Below, in pieces: positions 36,387 through 45,647 of a stretch of 64,000 nucleotides of DNA. Position 1 is the first letter of the stretch, and every line of letters starts with the position of its first letter. Under the pieces are notes generated by a model that saw only the letters and a list, made by a program, of their open reading frames with translations, was not told the origin of the DNA and ran no database searches. Origin of the DNA: Desulfobacula toluolica Tol2 (GTDB lineage: Bacteria; Desulfobacterota; Desulfobacteria; Desulfobacterales; Desulfobacteraceae); NCBI RefSeq assembly GCF_000307105.1, contig NC_018645.1:2751501-2815500 (forward strand), in the 5' to 3' direction. The position numbers and the translations under genes are program-made.

Positions 36387-37868
36387 TCAGCCTCCTAAAA
36401 ATCCTTTGACGGCAAGTTGTGCCAGGTTTAAAAACGGTTGAGGAGCAAAAAAGAGAACAAATGAAATAAGTGCTGTAATCACAAGTGGCACCACACACAT
36501 CATGGGTGCTTCATCCATCTTATCCTCAAACATTGATTCCTCTTTTGTGCAGAAAAACGCTTTATAAAAAACAGGCATAAAATATGCTGCATTCAACAAT
36601 GAACTGGACAGAAGAACAAACAGCATTATCATCTGATCTCCCTCCAGGGTTCCTAAAACCAGATACCATTTACTGATAAACCCACCTGTGGGCGGCAGCC
36701 CGATAATGCTTAATGATCCGATAAAAAATGCGGTCATTGTAATCGGCATTCTTTTGCCCACCCCCACCAGCTGACTGATATACTTTTTTCCCGTGGCCAC
36801 AAAAATCGCACCAGCACAAAAAAACAGGGTGATTTTCCCAAAGGCATGCATGGCAATATGCAGCATGCCGCCGGTCATTCCCTTGGGTGATAACAATGTC
36901 ACCCCCAGGATAATGTAGGATAATTGCCCAATGGTGGAATAGGCCAGCCTACGTTTAAATTCATCCTGGGTCAGTGCAATGCAGGAACTTACCAGAATTG
37001 TAATGGAAGCAACGGCCGCCACCACAGCGCCCAAATTAAAGGATAAAAGAAAATCAATACCAAAAATGCCCGTGATTACCCTGACAATTGAAAAGGCACC
37101 AACCTTGACAACTGCCACTGCATGCAAAAGCGCACTCACGGGTGTGGGTGCAACCATGGCAGCCGGGAGCCATGAATGAAACGGCATGATACCGGCCTTG
37201 GCAAAGCCGAAAACAAACATCAGCAGCAAAACTGTTGCCGAAGGTTTGCTGATCTGGTCCGTAAAAATTCCTCCGGCAGCAAATTCAAGGGTTCCTGTCA
37301 CATGATAACAATAAATCATGGCTGGCAGAACAAGGCCGATGGAGGTTCCTAAAATAAAAATCAAATACTTGCGGCCCGATATTTTTGACTTGGCATCCTG
37401 GTGATGGGTCACCAAAGGATAGGTCGCAAGGGACAGCATTTCATAAAAAAGATACAATGTCAGCAGATTTGCGGAAAAAGCCGCACCAATTGTAGCCGAT
37501 ATTGCCAGGGCAAAAAAGGACACAAACCGGGTTTGCCCATGTTCATTAAGACCTCTCATATATCCTATGGAGTATATGGAGGTGATAATATATAAAGATG
37601 AGGCCACCAGGGCAAACAGCATTCCCAGGGCATCGACCCGAAAAGCAATATCCGCACCAGGTGCAATTTCAAACAAAGTCAATACAATCTGCTTTCCTTG
37701 TAAAATCTGGGGAAGCATGGAAATGACAATCAAAAATTTTATGGTTCCTGCAATAAATATCCATGATTCCCTTACATTGGGTTTTTCCGAAGAAGAGAGC
37801 AAAAGGGGTATGACGCAAAGAGAAACTAAAACTGCCAACAGGGGTTTAATTGAGATAATGGTTTCCAT
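36387..37868 (-). CDS. MnhD/NuoN-like antiporter subunit
   Basis: 493 residues, about 14 membrane helices. Proton-translocation residues are in place: TM5 E143 (LYLFYEMLSL) and TM7 K224 (FAKAGIMPFHSWLP), with APTPVSALLHA after it. One of three D-like paralogues in the operon. It follows the second paralogue by 38 nt and is followed by the tiny subunit after 8 nt. Confidence 0.9.
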   Translation of the reverse strand: METIISIKPLLAVLVSLCVIPLLLSSSEKPNVRESWIFIAGTIKFLIVISMLPQILQGKQIVLTLFEIAPGADIAFRVDALGMLFALVASSLYIITSIYSIGYMRGLNEHGQTRFVSFFALAISATIGAAFSANLLTLYLFYEMLSLATYPLVTHHQDAKSKISGRKYLIFILGTSIGLVLPAMIYCYHVTGTLEFAAGGIFTDQISKPSATVLLLMFVFGFAKAGIMPFHSWLPAAMVAPTPVSALLHAVAVVKVGAFSIVRVITGIFGIDFLLSFNLGAVVAAVASITILVSSCIALTQDEFKRRLAYSTIGQLSYIILGVTLLSPKGMTGGMLHIAMHAFGKITLFFCAGAIFVATGKKYISQLVGVGKRMPITMTAFFIGSLSIIGLPPTGGFISKWYLVLGTLEGDQMIMLFVLLSSSLLNAAYFMPVFYKAFFCTKEESMFEDKMDEAPMMCVVPLVITALISFVLFFAPQPFLNLAQLAVKGFLGG

Positions 37869-37906
37869 TTATTGATTTGCCTTTTTTATAATCATTTCAT
37901 TTAACT

Positions 37907-39391
37907 TTATTTTAGAAAAGGGAGGATAACCGTATTTACAATTGTTCCTGAAAAGAGTCCGACCACAATCAGGGAAAGACTGACAAGACCGGATACAATC
38001 AGCATGGATACAGGTGCTTCTTCAAGTGTGACTTCGCCATAAGAGTCACCATGTCCATGTTCTTCAGACATGGACTCAAAAAAGCAGATTTCAAAAACCT
38101 TAAAAAACAGGACAGCACAGATCAGGCTGGATATGATCAGGGCGGCGGCAAAATGATACGCGCCCGACTCAAATGCGCCCAAAATCAAATACCATTTGCT
38201 GAAAAATCCACAGGTTGGCGGCACTCCTATGATACTGAATGCTGCCAGAACAAATCCTGCCATGGTCCACGGCATTTTTCCGAACAGACCCTTTAAATCA
38301 ACCAGATCAACGGTTTTTAACCGACAAACCATATTGCCTACAGCAAGAAAAAGGGCAAAGGTCATCAGGGCATCATTTAATATGTGCAAAACAGCACCGG
38401 TCATACCAAGCTGGTTCCCCATCCATGCCCCGCCAACCATGTAACCGATTTCACATACAATGATATAGGTGAGCATTTTTTTTAAATTTGTCTGGGCAAG
38501 TGCCATTACACCACCTGCCAGGACTGCCAGAGTAGCAAGCCACACAACGGCATCGGCAAGGTTCAGGGTTTTAAAAATATAATCAAGACCGAATACCGTT
38601 ATCATCAGACGTATCATCACATAGACCATGACCTTTGTCATCAAAGGCGCCACCACCCTTGAAAAGGCAACGGGTGAATAGGCATAAGCATTGGGCAGCC
38701 ACACATGCATGGGGAAAAGTGCCATTTTGATCCAGACACCGATCATGCACAAAATAAAGGCAACCAGTACCGTGGATGATCCATTAATACCTGTAAGGAT
38801 ATTGGCAACGTCCGCCATGTTCAAAGACCCGGTTTTAAGATACAGGTATCCCACTCCCAAAAGATAGAAGCTGGCACCAATAACCCCGATAAAAACATAG
38901 TTCAAACTTGCCAGAGGCCCTCTGTCCCTATCTCCAAGGGCAACCATGGCGTAACTGGTTAATGAAGTGATTTCTATGAGAACATAAAGGTTGAACAGAT
39001 CCCCTGTGGCGCTTACGCCTAAAAGTCCTGTAACAAACAAGAGATAAATGGTGTAAAATGATCCGGTCCTGTCCGATGTTTCCTGTTTCACGCTTTGATA
39101 GCTTGCCACCATATTTAAAAAAGCTATGCCGGATACCAGCAGCAGCACCATGGCATTCAACAGGTCAATTGAGTATTCAATCCCCATGGGAGGTGCCCAG
39201 CCGGCCATCCTGTAATGGATGGGTCCAAAAGCAATGATTTGCATCAACACCTTGAATGCAAAAAACATTGAAAGGGCAAGTCCTGCAAGGGCAATGGGGT
39301 ATGATAACCGTTCTTCGATCCAGACCGCAAGCCCGGCTAAAAGGGCGGCTAAAAGCGGCGTAATAACAATGAGTGCTGGGTAATTATCCAT
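37907..39391 (-). CDS. mnhD: MnhD-type Na+/H+ antiporter subunit D
   Basis: 494 residues, about 14 membrane helices. TM5 E140 (LYVLIEITSL) and TM7 K222 (WIKMALFPMHVWLPNAY) are present. It begins 3 nt after the MnhC-like gene, the usual C-D order of mrp operons, so it is the canonical D subunit here. The His/Asp/Glu-rich loop near residue 445 (EEHGHGDSYGE) faces the solvent. Confidence 0.92.
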   Translation of the reverse strand: MDNYPALIVITPLLAALLAGLAVWIEERLSYPIALAGLALSMFFAFKVLMQIIAFGPIHYRMAGWAPPMGIEYSIDLLNAMVLLLVSGIAFLNMVASYQSVKQETSDRTGSFYTIYLLFVTGLLGVSATGDLFNLYVLIEITSLTSYAMVALGDRDRGPLASLNYVFIGVIGASFYLLGVGYLYLKTGSLNMADVANILTGINGSSTVLVAFILCMIGVWIKMALFPMHVWLPNAYAYSPVAFSRVVAPLMTKVMVYVMIRLMITVFGLDYIFKTLNLADAVVWLATLAVLAGGVMALAQTNLKKMLTYIIVCEIGYMVGGAWMGNQLGMTGAVLHILNDALMTFALFLAVGNMVCRLKTVDLVDLKGLFGKMPWTMAGFVLAAFSIIGVPPTCGFFSKWYLILGAFESGAYHFAAALIISSLICAVLFFKVFEICFFESMSEEHGHGDSYGEVTLEEAPVSMLIVSGLVSLSLIVVGLFSGTIVNTVILPFLK

Positions 39392-39394
39392 AGT

Positions 39395-39790
39395 TTATTC
39401 TTCCGATATGCGCATCCTGAGTTCATCTTCTTCCAGAGTCTGATACCGCTGGTATATTCTGACAGCCAATGCCATGGCAACGCCAAATGTCGCCACAGAA
39501 ACAACAATGGCAGTCAGCATGAGAACATGGGGCAAGGGATTTATATAATCCGCCGCATGGATGGCCGCCCCGTGTCCGCCATGAGCATTTTGAATAATCG
39601 GTATGGTGGCATCTGTCTTGAATCCTATGGAAACATAAAAAAGGATAATGGCAGTTTGAAAAATATTCATACCCACCAGTTTCTTGATCAGATTGTTTTT
39701 TGCAATCATGGCATAAAGGCCGATCATCATTAAAATCACATACAGCCAATAGTTGTATTTTGCCACGATAAGGGGAAGTAAATCCGTCAT
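39395..39790 (-). CDS. mnhC: MnhC/NuoK-like antiporter subunit C
   Basis: 131 residues with three membrane helices, the MnhC/NuoK fold: NLIKKLVGMNIFQTAIILFYVSIG and the HVLMLTAIVVSVATFGVAMALAV segment. It carries an inserted His/Gly/Ala-rich loop (about 66-82) typical of the MbhG/MnhC branch. It sits between the MnhB-fusion gene (8-nt gap) and mnhD (3-nt gap). Confidence 0.92.
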   Translation of the reverse strand: MTDLLPLIVAKYNYWLYVILMMIGLYAMIAKNNLIKKLVGMNIFQTAIILFYVSIGFKTDATIPIIQNAHGGHGAAIHAADYINPLPHVLMLTAIVVSVATFGVAMALAVRIYQRYQTLEEDELRMRISEE

Positions 39791-39798
39791 AGCCTAAC

Positions 39799-40623
39799 CT
39801 ATAATCCTTCCTCAAGCCTGCCTTCGGAGACGATATTAATATAAATAATTGCCATGACTGCTGTCACAGCAATCCCCACACCGATTTCAACCCCAAGCAT
39901 ACCCAGGGCCCTTACATGATGGGGATCTCCCGGCAACAAAGGTGCAAGACTTGAATAATCCAGAAAATTGCCCCCCATGAGCATGCAGAGAGAGGCAATC
40001 CCCACATAGATTAAGACACCGACAGCAGCAAAAATCCCAAGGACTTTTTCTTTAATTCTTTTCACAAGAATTTTAAGGTCATAGGAAATGGCTAAAAGAA
40101 TAAGGCTGGAACCGAAGATGACCCCGCCCTGAAATCCACCGCCAGGAGAAAAATCGCCATGGGCCACCACATACATGGCATAAATCTGGATAAAGGGAAT
40201 GAGTATCCGGCAGACCGTTTTAATAATCAGATCCGAAGGTACCCAGTCTCTATCCATATGTTCAAATTCCTTTCCCACCGGTAAAACCTTTTTGCTGTCT
40301 TTCACATGCAGGATAACCCCTGTGGGGACGTGGCGGTAAAACCGTTGTTTTTTCTCCCGAAAATCCCTTAGCAAAAGAAAGCAGGCTAATCCGGCACAAA
40401 AAATAACAGCTGTCTCAAACATGGTGTCAAACCCACGGTAATCGGCCAGTACAGCTGTTACCAGGTTGGGAACCTGTGTTTGCTCAACCGCGTTTTCAAT
40501 ATAATAGTTTGAAAGGTGAAGCGAAGCCGGGGATTGAGGGTCTCCCCAATCGGGAAAATCTGCTGTCCCATACAGCAAAAAACCGCCTGTCAGACAAACA
40601 ACAATAAATCCTGTAAATTTCAA
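39799..40623 (-). CDS. MbhE-MnhB fusion antiporter subunit
   Basis: 274 residues. The first 90 (signal-like helix, GTADFPDWGDPQSPASLHLSNYYIENAVEQTQVPNLVTAVLADYRGFDTMFETAVIF) match the MbhE / MrpA-C-terminal segment with its conserved NxVTxVLxDYRGxDTxxE motif. The rest (SDLIIKTVCRILIPFIQIYAMYVVAHGDFSPGGGFQGGVIFGSSLILLAIS) is a MnhB domain. Joining them in one chain links what MrpA and MrpB supply separately in typical Mrp systems. Overlaps the MbhD-like gene by 4 nt. Confidence 0.85.
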   Translation of the reverse strand: MKFTGFIVVCLTGGFLLYGTADFPDWGDPQSPASLHLSNYYIENAVEQTQVPNLVTAVLADYRGFDTMFETAVIFCAGLACFLLLRDFREKKQRFYRHVPTGVILHVKDSKKVLPVGKEFEHMDRDWVPSDLIIKTVCRILIPFIQIYAMYVVAHGDFSPGGGFQGGVIFGSSLILLAISYDLKILVKRIKEKVLGIFAAVGVLIYVGIASLCMLMGGNFLDYSSLAPLLPGDPHHVRALGMLGVEIGVGIAVTAVMAIIYINIVSEGRLEEGL

Positions 40624-40865
40624 TCTTTTGTCCTCCTGCTAGTCCTGAAAACAGCTGCAACAAAAAAAACCGTGCTGACACCGGCACCAACAGATGCTTC
40701 TGTAAAGGCAACATCCACTGCCCCCATAACAGCCCAGAGCAGGCACATCATAAATGAATATGCACCAAATAAAATGGCTGTTCCCAACAGATCTTTGACG
40801 GAGATGGCAGCAATGGCACAAAAAATCACAAAGGTTAACACGATCAAATCAATCAGCCAGTACAT
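40620..40865 (-). CDS. MbhD-like subunit (DUF4040)
   Basis: 81 residues with three helices. Conserved pattern AAISVKDLLGTAILFGAYSFMMCLLWAVMGAVDVAFTEASVGAGVSTVFF corresponds to the DUF4040/MbhD segment, found near the C-terminus of MrpA in canonical Mrp. It ends with a 4-nt overlap into the fusion gene and starts 2 nt after mnhG. Confidence 0.88.
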   Translation of the reverse strand: MYWLIDLIVLTFVIFCAIAAISVKDLLGTAILFGAYSFMMCLLWAVMGAVDVAFTEASVGAGVSTVFFVAAVFRTSRRTKD

Positions 40866-40867
40866 GA

Positions 40868-41191
40868 TTAACCCTTTCCTTTCTTCCTGGTCCAGTGTCG
40901 TAACCCTGCCCGCATTCCGGCATCAACAATGGAATGTGTTGCAGTGGGACTGGAAAGAAACACAAAAAATACAATTAAAAAGATTTTAATGGAAAGCAGG
41001 AGGGATTCAAAGGAAAAATGGTGCAGGTTATACAGGGCAAGCCCCATGACCATTACAAGGATTCCCATGGTATCCAGTATGCCAGCCGGATGAAGTCTGG
41101 TGTAAAACCCGGGCATTCTGACAATTCCAACAGCGCCTCCCAGAAAAAAGAACAAACCGATAAGCAAAAACAAAACAACAAGTAGGTTCAT
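40868..41191 (-). CDS. mnhG: MnhG-type antiporter subunit G
   Basis: 107 residues from the ATG preceded by TTTGGAGAGACC; an upstream in-frame start has no ribosome site. MnhG/PhaG motif GIVRMPGFYTRLHPAGILDTMGILVMVMGLAL is conserved, three helices. Small structural subunit of the Mrp complex. Confidence 0.92.
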   Translation of the reverse strand: MNLLVVLFLLIGLFFFLGGAVGIVRMPGFYTRLHPAGILDTMGILVMVMGLALYNLHHFSFESLLLSIKIFLIVFFVFLSSPTATHSIVDAGMRAGLRHWTRKKGKG

Positions 41192-41255
41192 GGTCTCTCC
41201 AAATTTAACAGTCAATATAACATTCAGTCAGTATATAACATTCAGTATATAATAA

Positions 41256-41543
41256 TCAGTCCAGAAAGGATTCTTCGTATAATCCTTTTCTTTTATGGAA
41301 ATAGCGTGATGCTGCAAGCACAGCCACAAAATTCAAAAAAGCATAGGCAAGAGCAATATCCACAAACATATCAACGCGTTCATAGAGAAAACCAATAAGC
41401 AGTAAAAGAACAACCGTTTTACTTCCAATGGCATTAACACCAACGAGTCGGTCCAGAACCGTGGGACCGAACAATACCCTGTACAAAGAAAAAAGCATCA
41501 GAAAACATAATCCCAATGCAACGCTTAGAAAGAAAGTATTCAT
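41256..41543 (-). CDS. mnhF: MnhF-type antiporter subunit F
   Basis: 95 residues, three helices, MnhF/PhaF pattern (LYRVLFGPTVLDRLVGVNAIGSKTVVLLLLIG, DIALAYAFLNFVAVLAASRYF). Overlaps mnhE by 4 nt, the usual E-F-G order. A 64-nt spacer with a short ATATAACATTCAGT repeat separates it from mnhG. Confidence 0.92.
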   Translation of the reverse strand: MNTFFLSVALGLCFLMLFSLYRVLFGPTVLDRLVGVNAIGSKTVVLLLLIGFLYERVDMFVDIALAYAFLNFVAVLAASRYFHKRKGLYEESFLD

Positions 41544-42091
41544 ATTTCTTCTCCAAAAACTTCTGCAACTTTTTTGAGCATAATGCCGGGTAAGCCTTCG
41601 GCAGATTTTTTGTCGATGGCATGAACTTTGAACACACCGTCACTGTTTGCCGATACCGTAATGGTTCCGGGGGTCAGTGTGATGGAATTGGCCAGGGTGG
41701 CTATGGCGATATCGGATTTTAAATTCGTTTTAAAAGTGATAATTTTGGGATCTATCAGATCTTTGAGCCTCGGGTGAAAGGCCAAGTACAGCAAATGGAA
41801 ATTAGCTTTAATGATTTCCCAAATTACCCAGGGAATATATTTCGTAAATTTTAAAAAAATAATAACATATCGTGGTTCCAATAAGGGAAACAAAAGATCA
41901 TAAAAATAGTATGACACAAAAAAACTTGAAATTCCCCCCAGCCATAACAGCAGTGGATCAAATTTGCCGGATAGCACAATCCAGGATAAAAACATTAAAA
42001 CGAATGTAATCAGAAAAGAAAAGAATACCTTAAAAAAAATATTTGTCGATTTAGCATAACTTTTGGCAACCCCATTGCTGGAAACAGTCAA
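41540..42091 (-). CDS. mnhE: MnhE-type antiporter subunit E
   Basis: 183 residues. I prefer the TTG start because AAAGGAGGT, a near-perfect ribosome site, lies 9 nt before it; an ATG 21 nt upstream would put that site inside the gene. Two helices near the N-terminus, then the MnhE soluble part (LIDPKIITFKTNLKSDIAIATLANSITLTPGT). First gene of the antiporter operon proper. Needed for assembly of Mrp complexes. Confidence 0.88.
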   Translation of the reverse strand: MTVSSNGVAKSYAKSTNIFFKVFFSFLITFVLMFLSWIVLSGKFDPLLLWLGGISSFFVSYYFYDLLFPLLEPRYVIIFLKFTKYIPWVIWEIIKANFHLLYLAFHPRLKDLIDPKIITFKTNLKSDIAIATLANSITLTPGTITVSANSDGVFKVHAIDKKSAEGLPGIMLKKVAEVFGEEI

Positions 42092-42142
42092 AGAAACAAC
42101 CTCCTTTCCCAAAAAAATGAAAATAAAAAGGTTTAAAACAAG

Positions 42143-42613
42143 CTATTTTTCAACGCCGTACAGCTTGCGAAATTTGCCATACAACTTGCCTAATACGCCT
42201 TGTTGTTTTATCCCTTGAGAACCGTCAGATCCAGAGGACAGTTTTTCCTGCTGCATTCTGAAATCATAAGCCGCGTTTATGGTTTTGATAAGCGTATCCA
42301 TATCCACAGGCTTTGATAAAAATTTAAACGCATTGTATTTGCCGCTTTCCAGGGCATTTTCAACACTCCCATGCCCGGTGAGAACGATGCAGGGCAAATT
42401 CGGCTGAAGATCCTTGAGTTGTTTCTGGACTTCAATACCATCAATCCCCGGCATCTGCAAATCCACGACAGCGACGTCGAAATCCTCTTTTGAAGCGACT
42501 TCAACACCTTCTTCCCCTGAAAAAGTGGTTTTAACCGTAAATCCGTCAAGAATAAGCCGTTTGGCAAGATAATTCAAAAAGGTCTGTTCATCGTCTATGA
42601 ATAGGAGTTTCAT
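42143..42613 (-). CDS. Single-domain receiver protein
   Basis: 156 residues: one receiver domain with phospho-acceptor D51 (VAVVDLQMPG), T near 79 and K102-type lysine (LSKPVDMDTL), plus a basic 35-residue tail without any DNA-binding motif. Located 51 nt before mnhE in the same direction, so it probably relays a signal from the kinases upstream to a protein target, possibly the antiporter machinery. Confidence 0.88.
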   Translation of the reverse strand: MKLLFIDDEQTFLNYLAKRLILDGFTVKTTFSGEEGVEVASKEDFDVAVVDLQMPGIDGIEVQKQLKDLQPNLPCIVLTGHGSVENALESGKYNAFKFLSKPVDMDTLIKTINAAYDFRMQQEKLSSGSDGSQGIKQQGVLGKLYGKFRKLYGVEK

Positions 42614-42775
42614 AATTTATCCTTATTTATCCTTAAATAAGCTATGCTTCTGTTACCAACTCAAGTTGAGCAATACCAAAACCATGATTTGGAGTCAACA
42701 AATAATTCAAATTCAGTATTGCCGTTATAATAAAGTTATTTTCGACTAAACCCTATCACTGATAGAAGGCAATTA

Positions 42776-43657
42776 TCAAAAATCTTTTTCACCTGGAATA
42801 AGAAGACAGGGGAAAATGGATTTGTCGGCGATATTTTTTGAAATAGATCCTACCCATCGCTCCAAAATAGCCGCTTTTTCACTTGAACCTAAAATAATCA
42901 TACTGGCCTGGTATTCTTTTGCCGCTTTTTCAATCTCTTTTTGAGGATCTCCCACATATACATGGCCCCTGGCATTGATTCCATCTTGTTCAAGTTCATC
43001 ACAAAGCTCATCTAATTTTTTTCGTTCCACCTTTCTGACTTTCTGAACTTCATGAGTATCCGGACTTTTCAAAGCACTGTCTTTTACCACATGCATGATA
43101 TGAAGTTCACCAATGACATTTTTCATGCCCTTGATATATTCAACCGTCTTTTTACCGGTTTCTGACCAGTTTGTAGCAAACAAAGGCCGTTCAAACAATT
43201 TTTCAGGGACAATATTATCTTCCATCATGTGTTTGAATACCAGGATAGGAACTTTTGTGCGCCTGATCAACTCAGTAACATCAGATCCGGCATAAAGCTG
43301 TTCTAAAGGCCCTTTATGGGAACGACCGATCACAATCAGATCCGGCGACTCTTTTTTAACAACTCTGAGAATCTCAGGAATCAGACTGGAAACTTCCATG
43401 TAAGCACCGACTTCCATACCCATTTCAAATAAATTTTCCGCCCAGTCAATAAACCTGATATTTGCTATTTCTTTTAACTTGACTTCTTCTTCCTTAAGAT
43501 AGCCAACCCCTCTTTTCATTGCCACCTTGTCTCTTTCAATTACTGTCAGAAAAACGACATGCTCCAGTGCTGCGCGCCGTAACGCCAATAAAGACTTCAG
43601 CGCATCATAACAAAGGTCCTCAAACTTTGTTACAAAGAGTAATTTTCTTATTTCCAT
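42776..43657 (-). CDS. Tandem universal stress protein (UspA x2)
   Basis: 293 residues from the ATG preceded by TTGGAGGCATT. Two Usp domains in tandem. The first has the ATP-binding loop VIGRSHKGPLEQLYAGSDV, the second ILGSSEKAAILERWVGSI. The G-2x-G-9x-G(S/T) pattern is present in the first and modified in the second (no second Gly). It lies between a receiver gene and a further receiver gene, consistent with stress or energy-state signalling. Confidence 0.9.
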   Translation of the reverse strand: MEIRKLLFVTKFEDLCYDALKSLLALRRAALEHVVFLTVIERDKVAMKRGVGYLKEEEVKLKEIANIRFIDWAENLFEMGMEVGAYMEVSSLIPEILRVVKKESPDLIVIGRSHKGPLEQLYAGSDVTELIRRTKVPILVFKHMMEDNIVPEKLFERPLFATNWSETGKKTVEYIKGMKNVIGELHIMHVVKDSALKSPDTHEVQKVRKVERKKLDELCDELEQDGINARGHVYVGDPQKEIEKAAKEYQASMIILGSSEKAAILERWVGSISKNIADKSIFPCLLIPGEKDF

Positions 43658-43691
43658 AATGCCTCCAATCTCATCAGCTATAATCAATTAA

Positions 43692-44084
43692 TCAACCAAG
43701 TTTTTTTTTGATTGCCGCAGCCAGCTCTTCCGGTTCAACCGGCTTTTCCAGATAAATGGCAGGTTTGGGAACTTCACCGCCCTTGAATTCATCAAGTACT
43801 TTTTGAGACTTCAAAAAAGATCGAAGTGTAATCCCAGTAAACATGATAATGGGTATTTGGCTGAGATCTTCATCTGTTTTTAATTTACGATACAATCGAA
43901 TCCCGCTTCCCCTCGGCATCAGCACATCAAGAATTACCAGATCAGGATGTTCTTTTTTTATCACTTCCAAACCTTCCACACCATCTTGAGCAACCAAAGG
44001 CATATACTGGTTTTCTTCCAGAACTGTGACAACAAATGACCTGACATCCGGATCATCATCTACCACAAGAACCTTTTTACTCAT
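43692..44084 (-). CDS. Single-domain response regulator
   Basis: 130 residues from the ATG preceded by AAGGAGGATGGATT; longer readings overlap the kinase gene. Receiver only, D53 (LVILDVLMPRGSG), T and K (LEKPVEPEEL) at expected spacing. Adjacent to the kinase that ends 17 nt upstream, its likely phosphodonor. Confidence 0.9.
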   Translation of the reverse strand: MSKKVLVVDDDPDVRSFVVTVLEENQYMPLVAQDGVEGLEVIKKEHPDLVILDVLMPRGSGIRLYRKLKTDEDLSQIPIIMFTGITLRSFLKSQKVLDEFKGGEVPKPAIYLEKPVEPEELAAAIKKKLG

Positions 44085-44100
44085 AATCCATCCTCCTTGG

Positions 44101-45636
44101 TCAATTGATATCAACCCCATTTTCTTTTTCATAGGGAAGTTTAATCGTAAATGTGCTTCCATCTCCCAGGCTGGTTTCAGTTTTAATAACTCCATTGTGT
44201 TCTTCTATAAGCTTTCCTGTAACCAGTAATCCCAGCCCTGTGCCCTTCCCCCCTTTTGTACTGAACATGGGGTTAAACAACTGTTTTTGAGTATTTTCAT
44301 CCATTCCACAACCATTGTCTTTAACTTCAAAACACAAGTAATTGTCTCTATCTTTATACGTTTTAATCTTTATTTCATGAATTTTGGACGTATCTTCATC
44401 TTCAAGACAGGCATCAATAGCATTGTTAACAAGGTTAAGCAATGATCTATGAATGGTTTTCGGGTCTGCTATCACCTCGCCTATTCCTGTGTCAAGTTCT
44501 TTTAAAATGAGAACACCCTTTAATTCTGCAACAGCAACTACCAGCTCAATAACATCATTGGCAATAGCATTGGGATCGCACACTTCAAATTCCGGCTCCC
44601 GCTGCTTGGAATAAGTTAAAAGATCCTGAGTCAGATCCCCGACTCTTTTGATATTTTTTTTTATGGTTTCCCAACCGGTTTTGAGTTTCTCTGTATTATT
44701 TTTTTTAATCCCCACATCAACAACATAGCTGCCTCCTTTAAGCCCGATTAGGATATTTTTCACATAATGGGCAAGGCCGCTTACTGTCTGCCCTACCGCA
44801 GCCAGCCGTTCCGACTGGACCAGCTCTTTTTCAAGCCGTTTGATCTCCGTTAAATCCTGGAAAAAAGTAACTGTTCCAACGAACTCTCCTTTTTCATGGA
44901 GTACATTGCTGGTATATCGAATCGGAATCTGCCTGCCGTTTTTTGTGTTGATCGTATAATCCTTCCATGGCCGTGTTTTCCGGCTTTTATCCGTTTGGGC
45001 CTGGAGTTTAAAAATTTTTGCTATTTTAGGCATATAAAGATCGTCAATAGTCATTTTATTTCTGACATCCTTTGCAGGGCGACCAAACATCTTTGCCGCC
45101 TGAGGATTGTAAACTACGACAAGCCAGTCATGATCAAATGCCACAATGGCATCATTGGAGCTTTTGATCAACAGCCTCTGAAAATTTGATTTACGTCGAA
45201 TTTCTTCGGTTGCTTCTGCAATTTTAATTTCAAGATTTTCAGTATATTCCGCCAGTTTTTCCCTGATAGCAATCTTTGTTTTTGCTCTTTCAAGGGCAAT
45301 GGCCAGAGCCTCGTCCCTAACCGGTTTATTGATAAAATCACTGGCTCCAAGCTGAAGTGCCTTGATGGTTGAATCAATATCACCATGCCCTGTGACAATG
45401 ATCACTTCTTTTTCAGGATCAATATCCTTGATCTTTTTTAACAGTTCAAGCCCGTCCATTCCCGGCATTTTTATATCCGTGACCACGATATCGGGCCGTT
45501 GGGATTCAAACACCTCAAGTCCCTGCTCACCATTATAGGCAGTAAATGTTTCATACCCGTCACTTCGAAGAGAAATGGAAAGCAGCCTGACAATAATTTC
45601 TTCATCATCAACAATTAATATCTTATTGGCCGACAT
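44101..45636 (-). CDS. Receiver-PAS histidine kinase
   Basis: 511 residues: N-terminal receiver (D54, VVTDIKMPGM), coiled linker, PAS (about 155-268), HisKA with H290 in GLAHYVKNILIGLKGG, an atypical H-box lacking the usual E/D after His, and HATPase (NLVNNAIDACLEDED, DNGCGM, GTGLGLLVTGKLI). The receiver-first layout indicates it is itself a target of another kinase, probably the gene 12 nt upstream. Cytosolic. Confidence 0.92.
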   Translation of the reverse strand: MSANKILIVDDEEIIVRLLSISLRSDGYETFTAYNGEQGLEVFESQRPDIVVTDIKMPGMDGLELLKKIKDIDPEKEVIIVTGHGDIDSTIKALQLGASDFINKPVRDEALAIALERAKTKIAIREKLAEYTENLEIKIAEATEEIRRKSNFQRLLIKSSNDAIVAFDHDWLVVVYNPQAAKMFGRPAKDVRNKMTIDDLYMPKIAKIFKLQAQTDKSRKTRPWKDYTINTKNGRQIPIRYTSNVLHEKGEFVGTVTFFQDLTEIKRLEKELVQSERLAAVGQTVSGLAHYVKNILIGLKGGSYVVDVGIKKNNTEKLKTGWETIKKNIKRVGDLTQDLLTYSKQREPEFEVCDPNAIANDVIELVVAVAELKGVLILKELDTGIGEVIADPKTIHRSLLNLVNNAIDACLEDEDTSKIHEIKIKTYKDRDNYLCFEVKDNGCGMDENTQKQLFNPMFSTKGGKGTGLGLLVTGKLIEEHNGVIKTETSLGDGSTFTIKLPYEKENGVDIN

Positions 45637-45647
45637 AGTTTATTTCC

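Noticed and set aside
36379-36498. Longer start for the 45-residue membrane protein
   Set aside because: It would overlap the upstream antiporter gene by over 100 nt in another frame and encodes Cys-rich nonsense; the downstream ATG has TAGGAGG.
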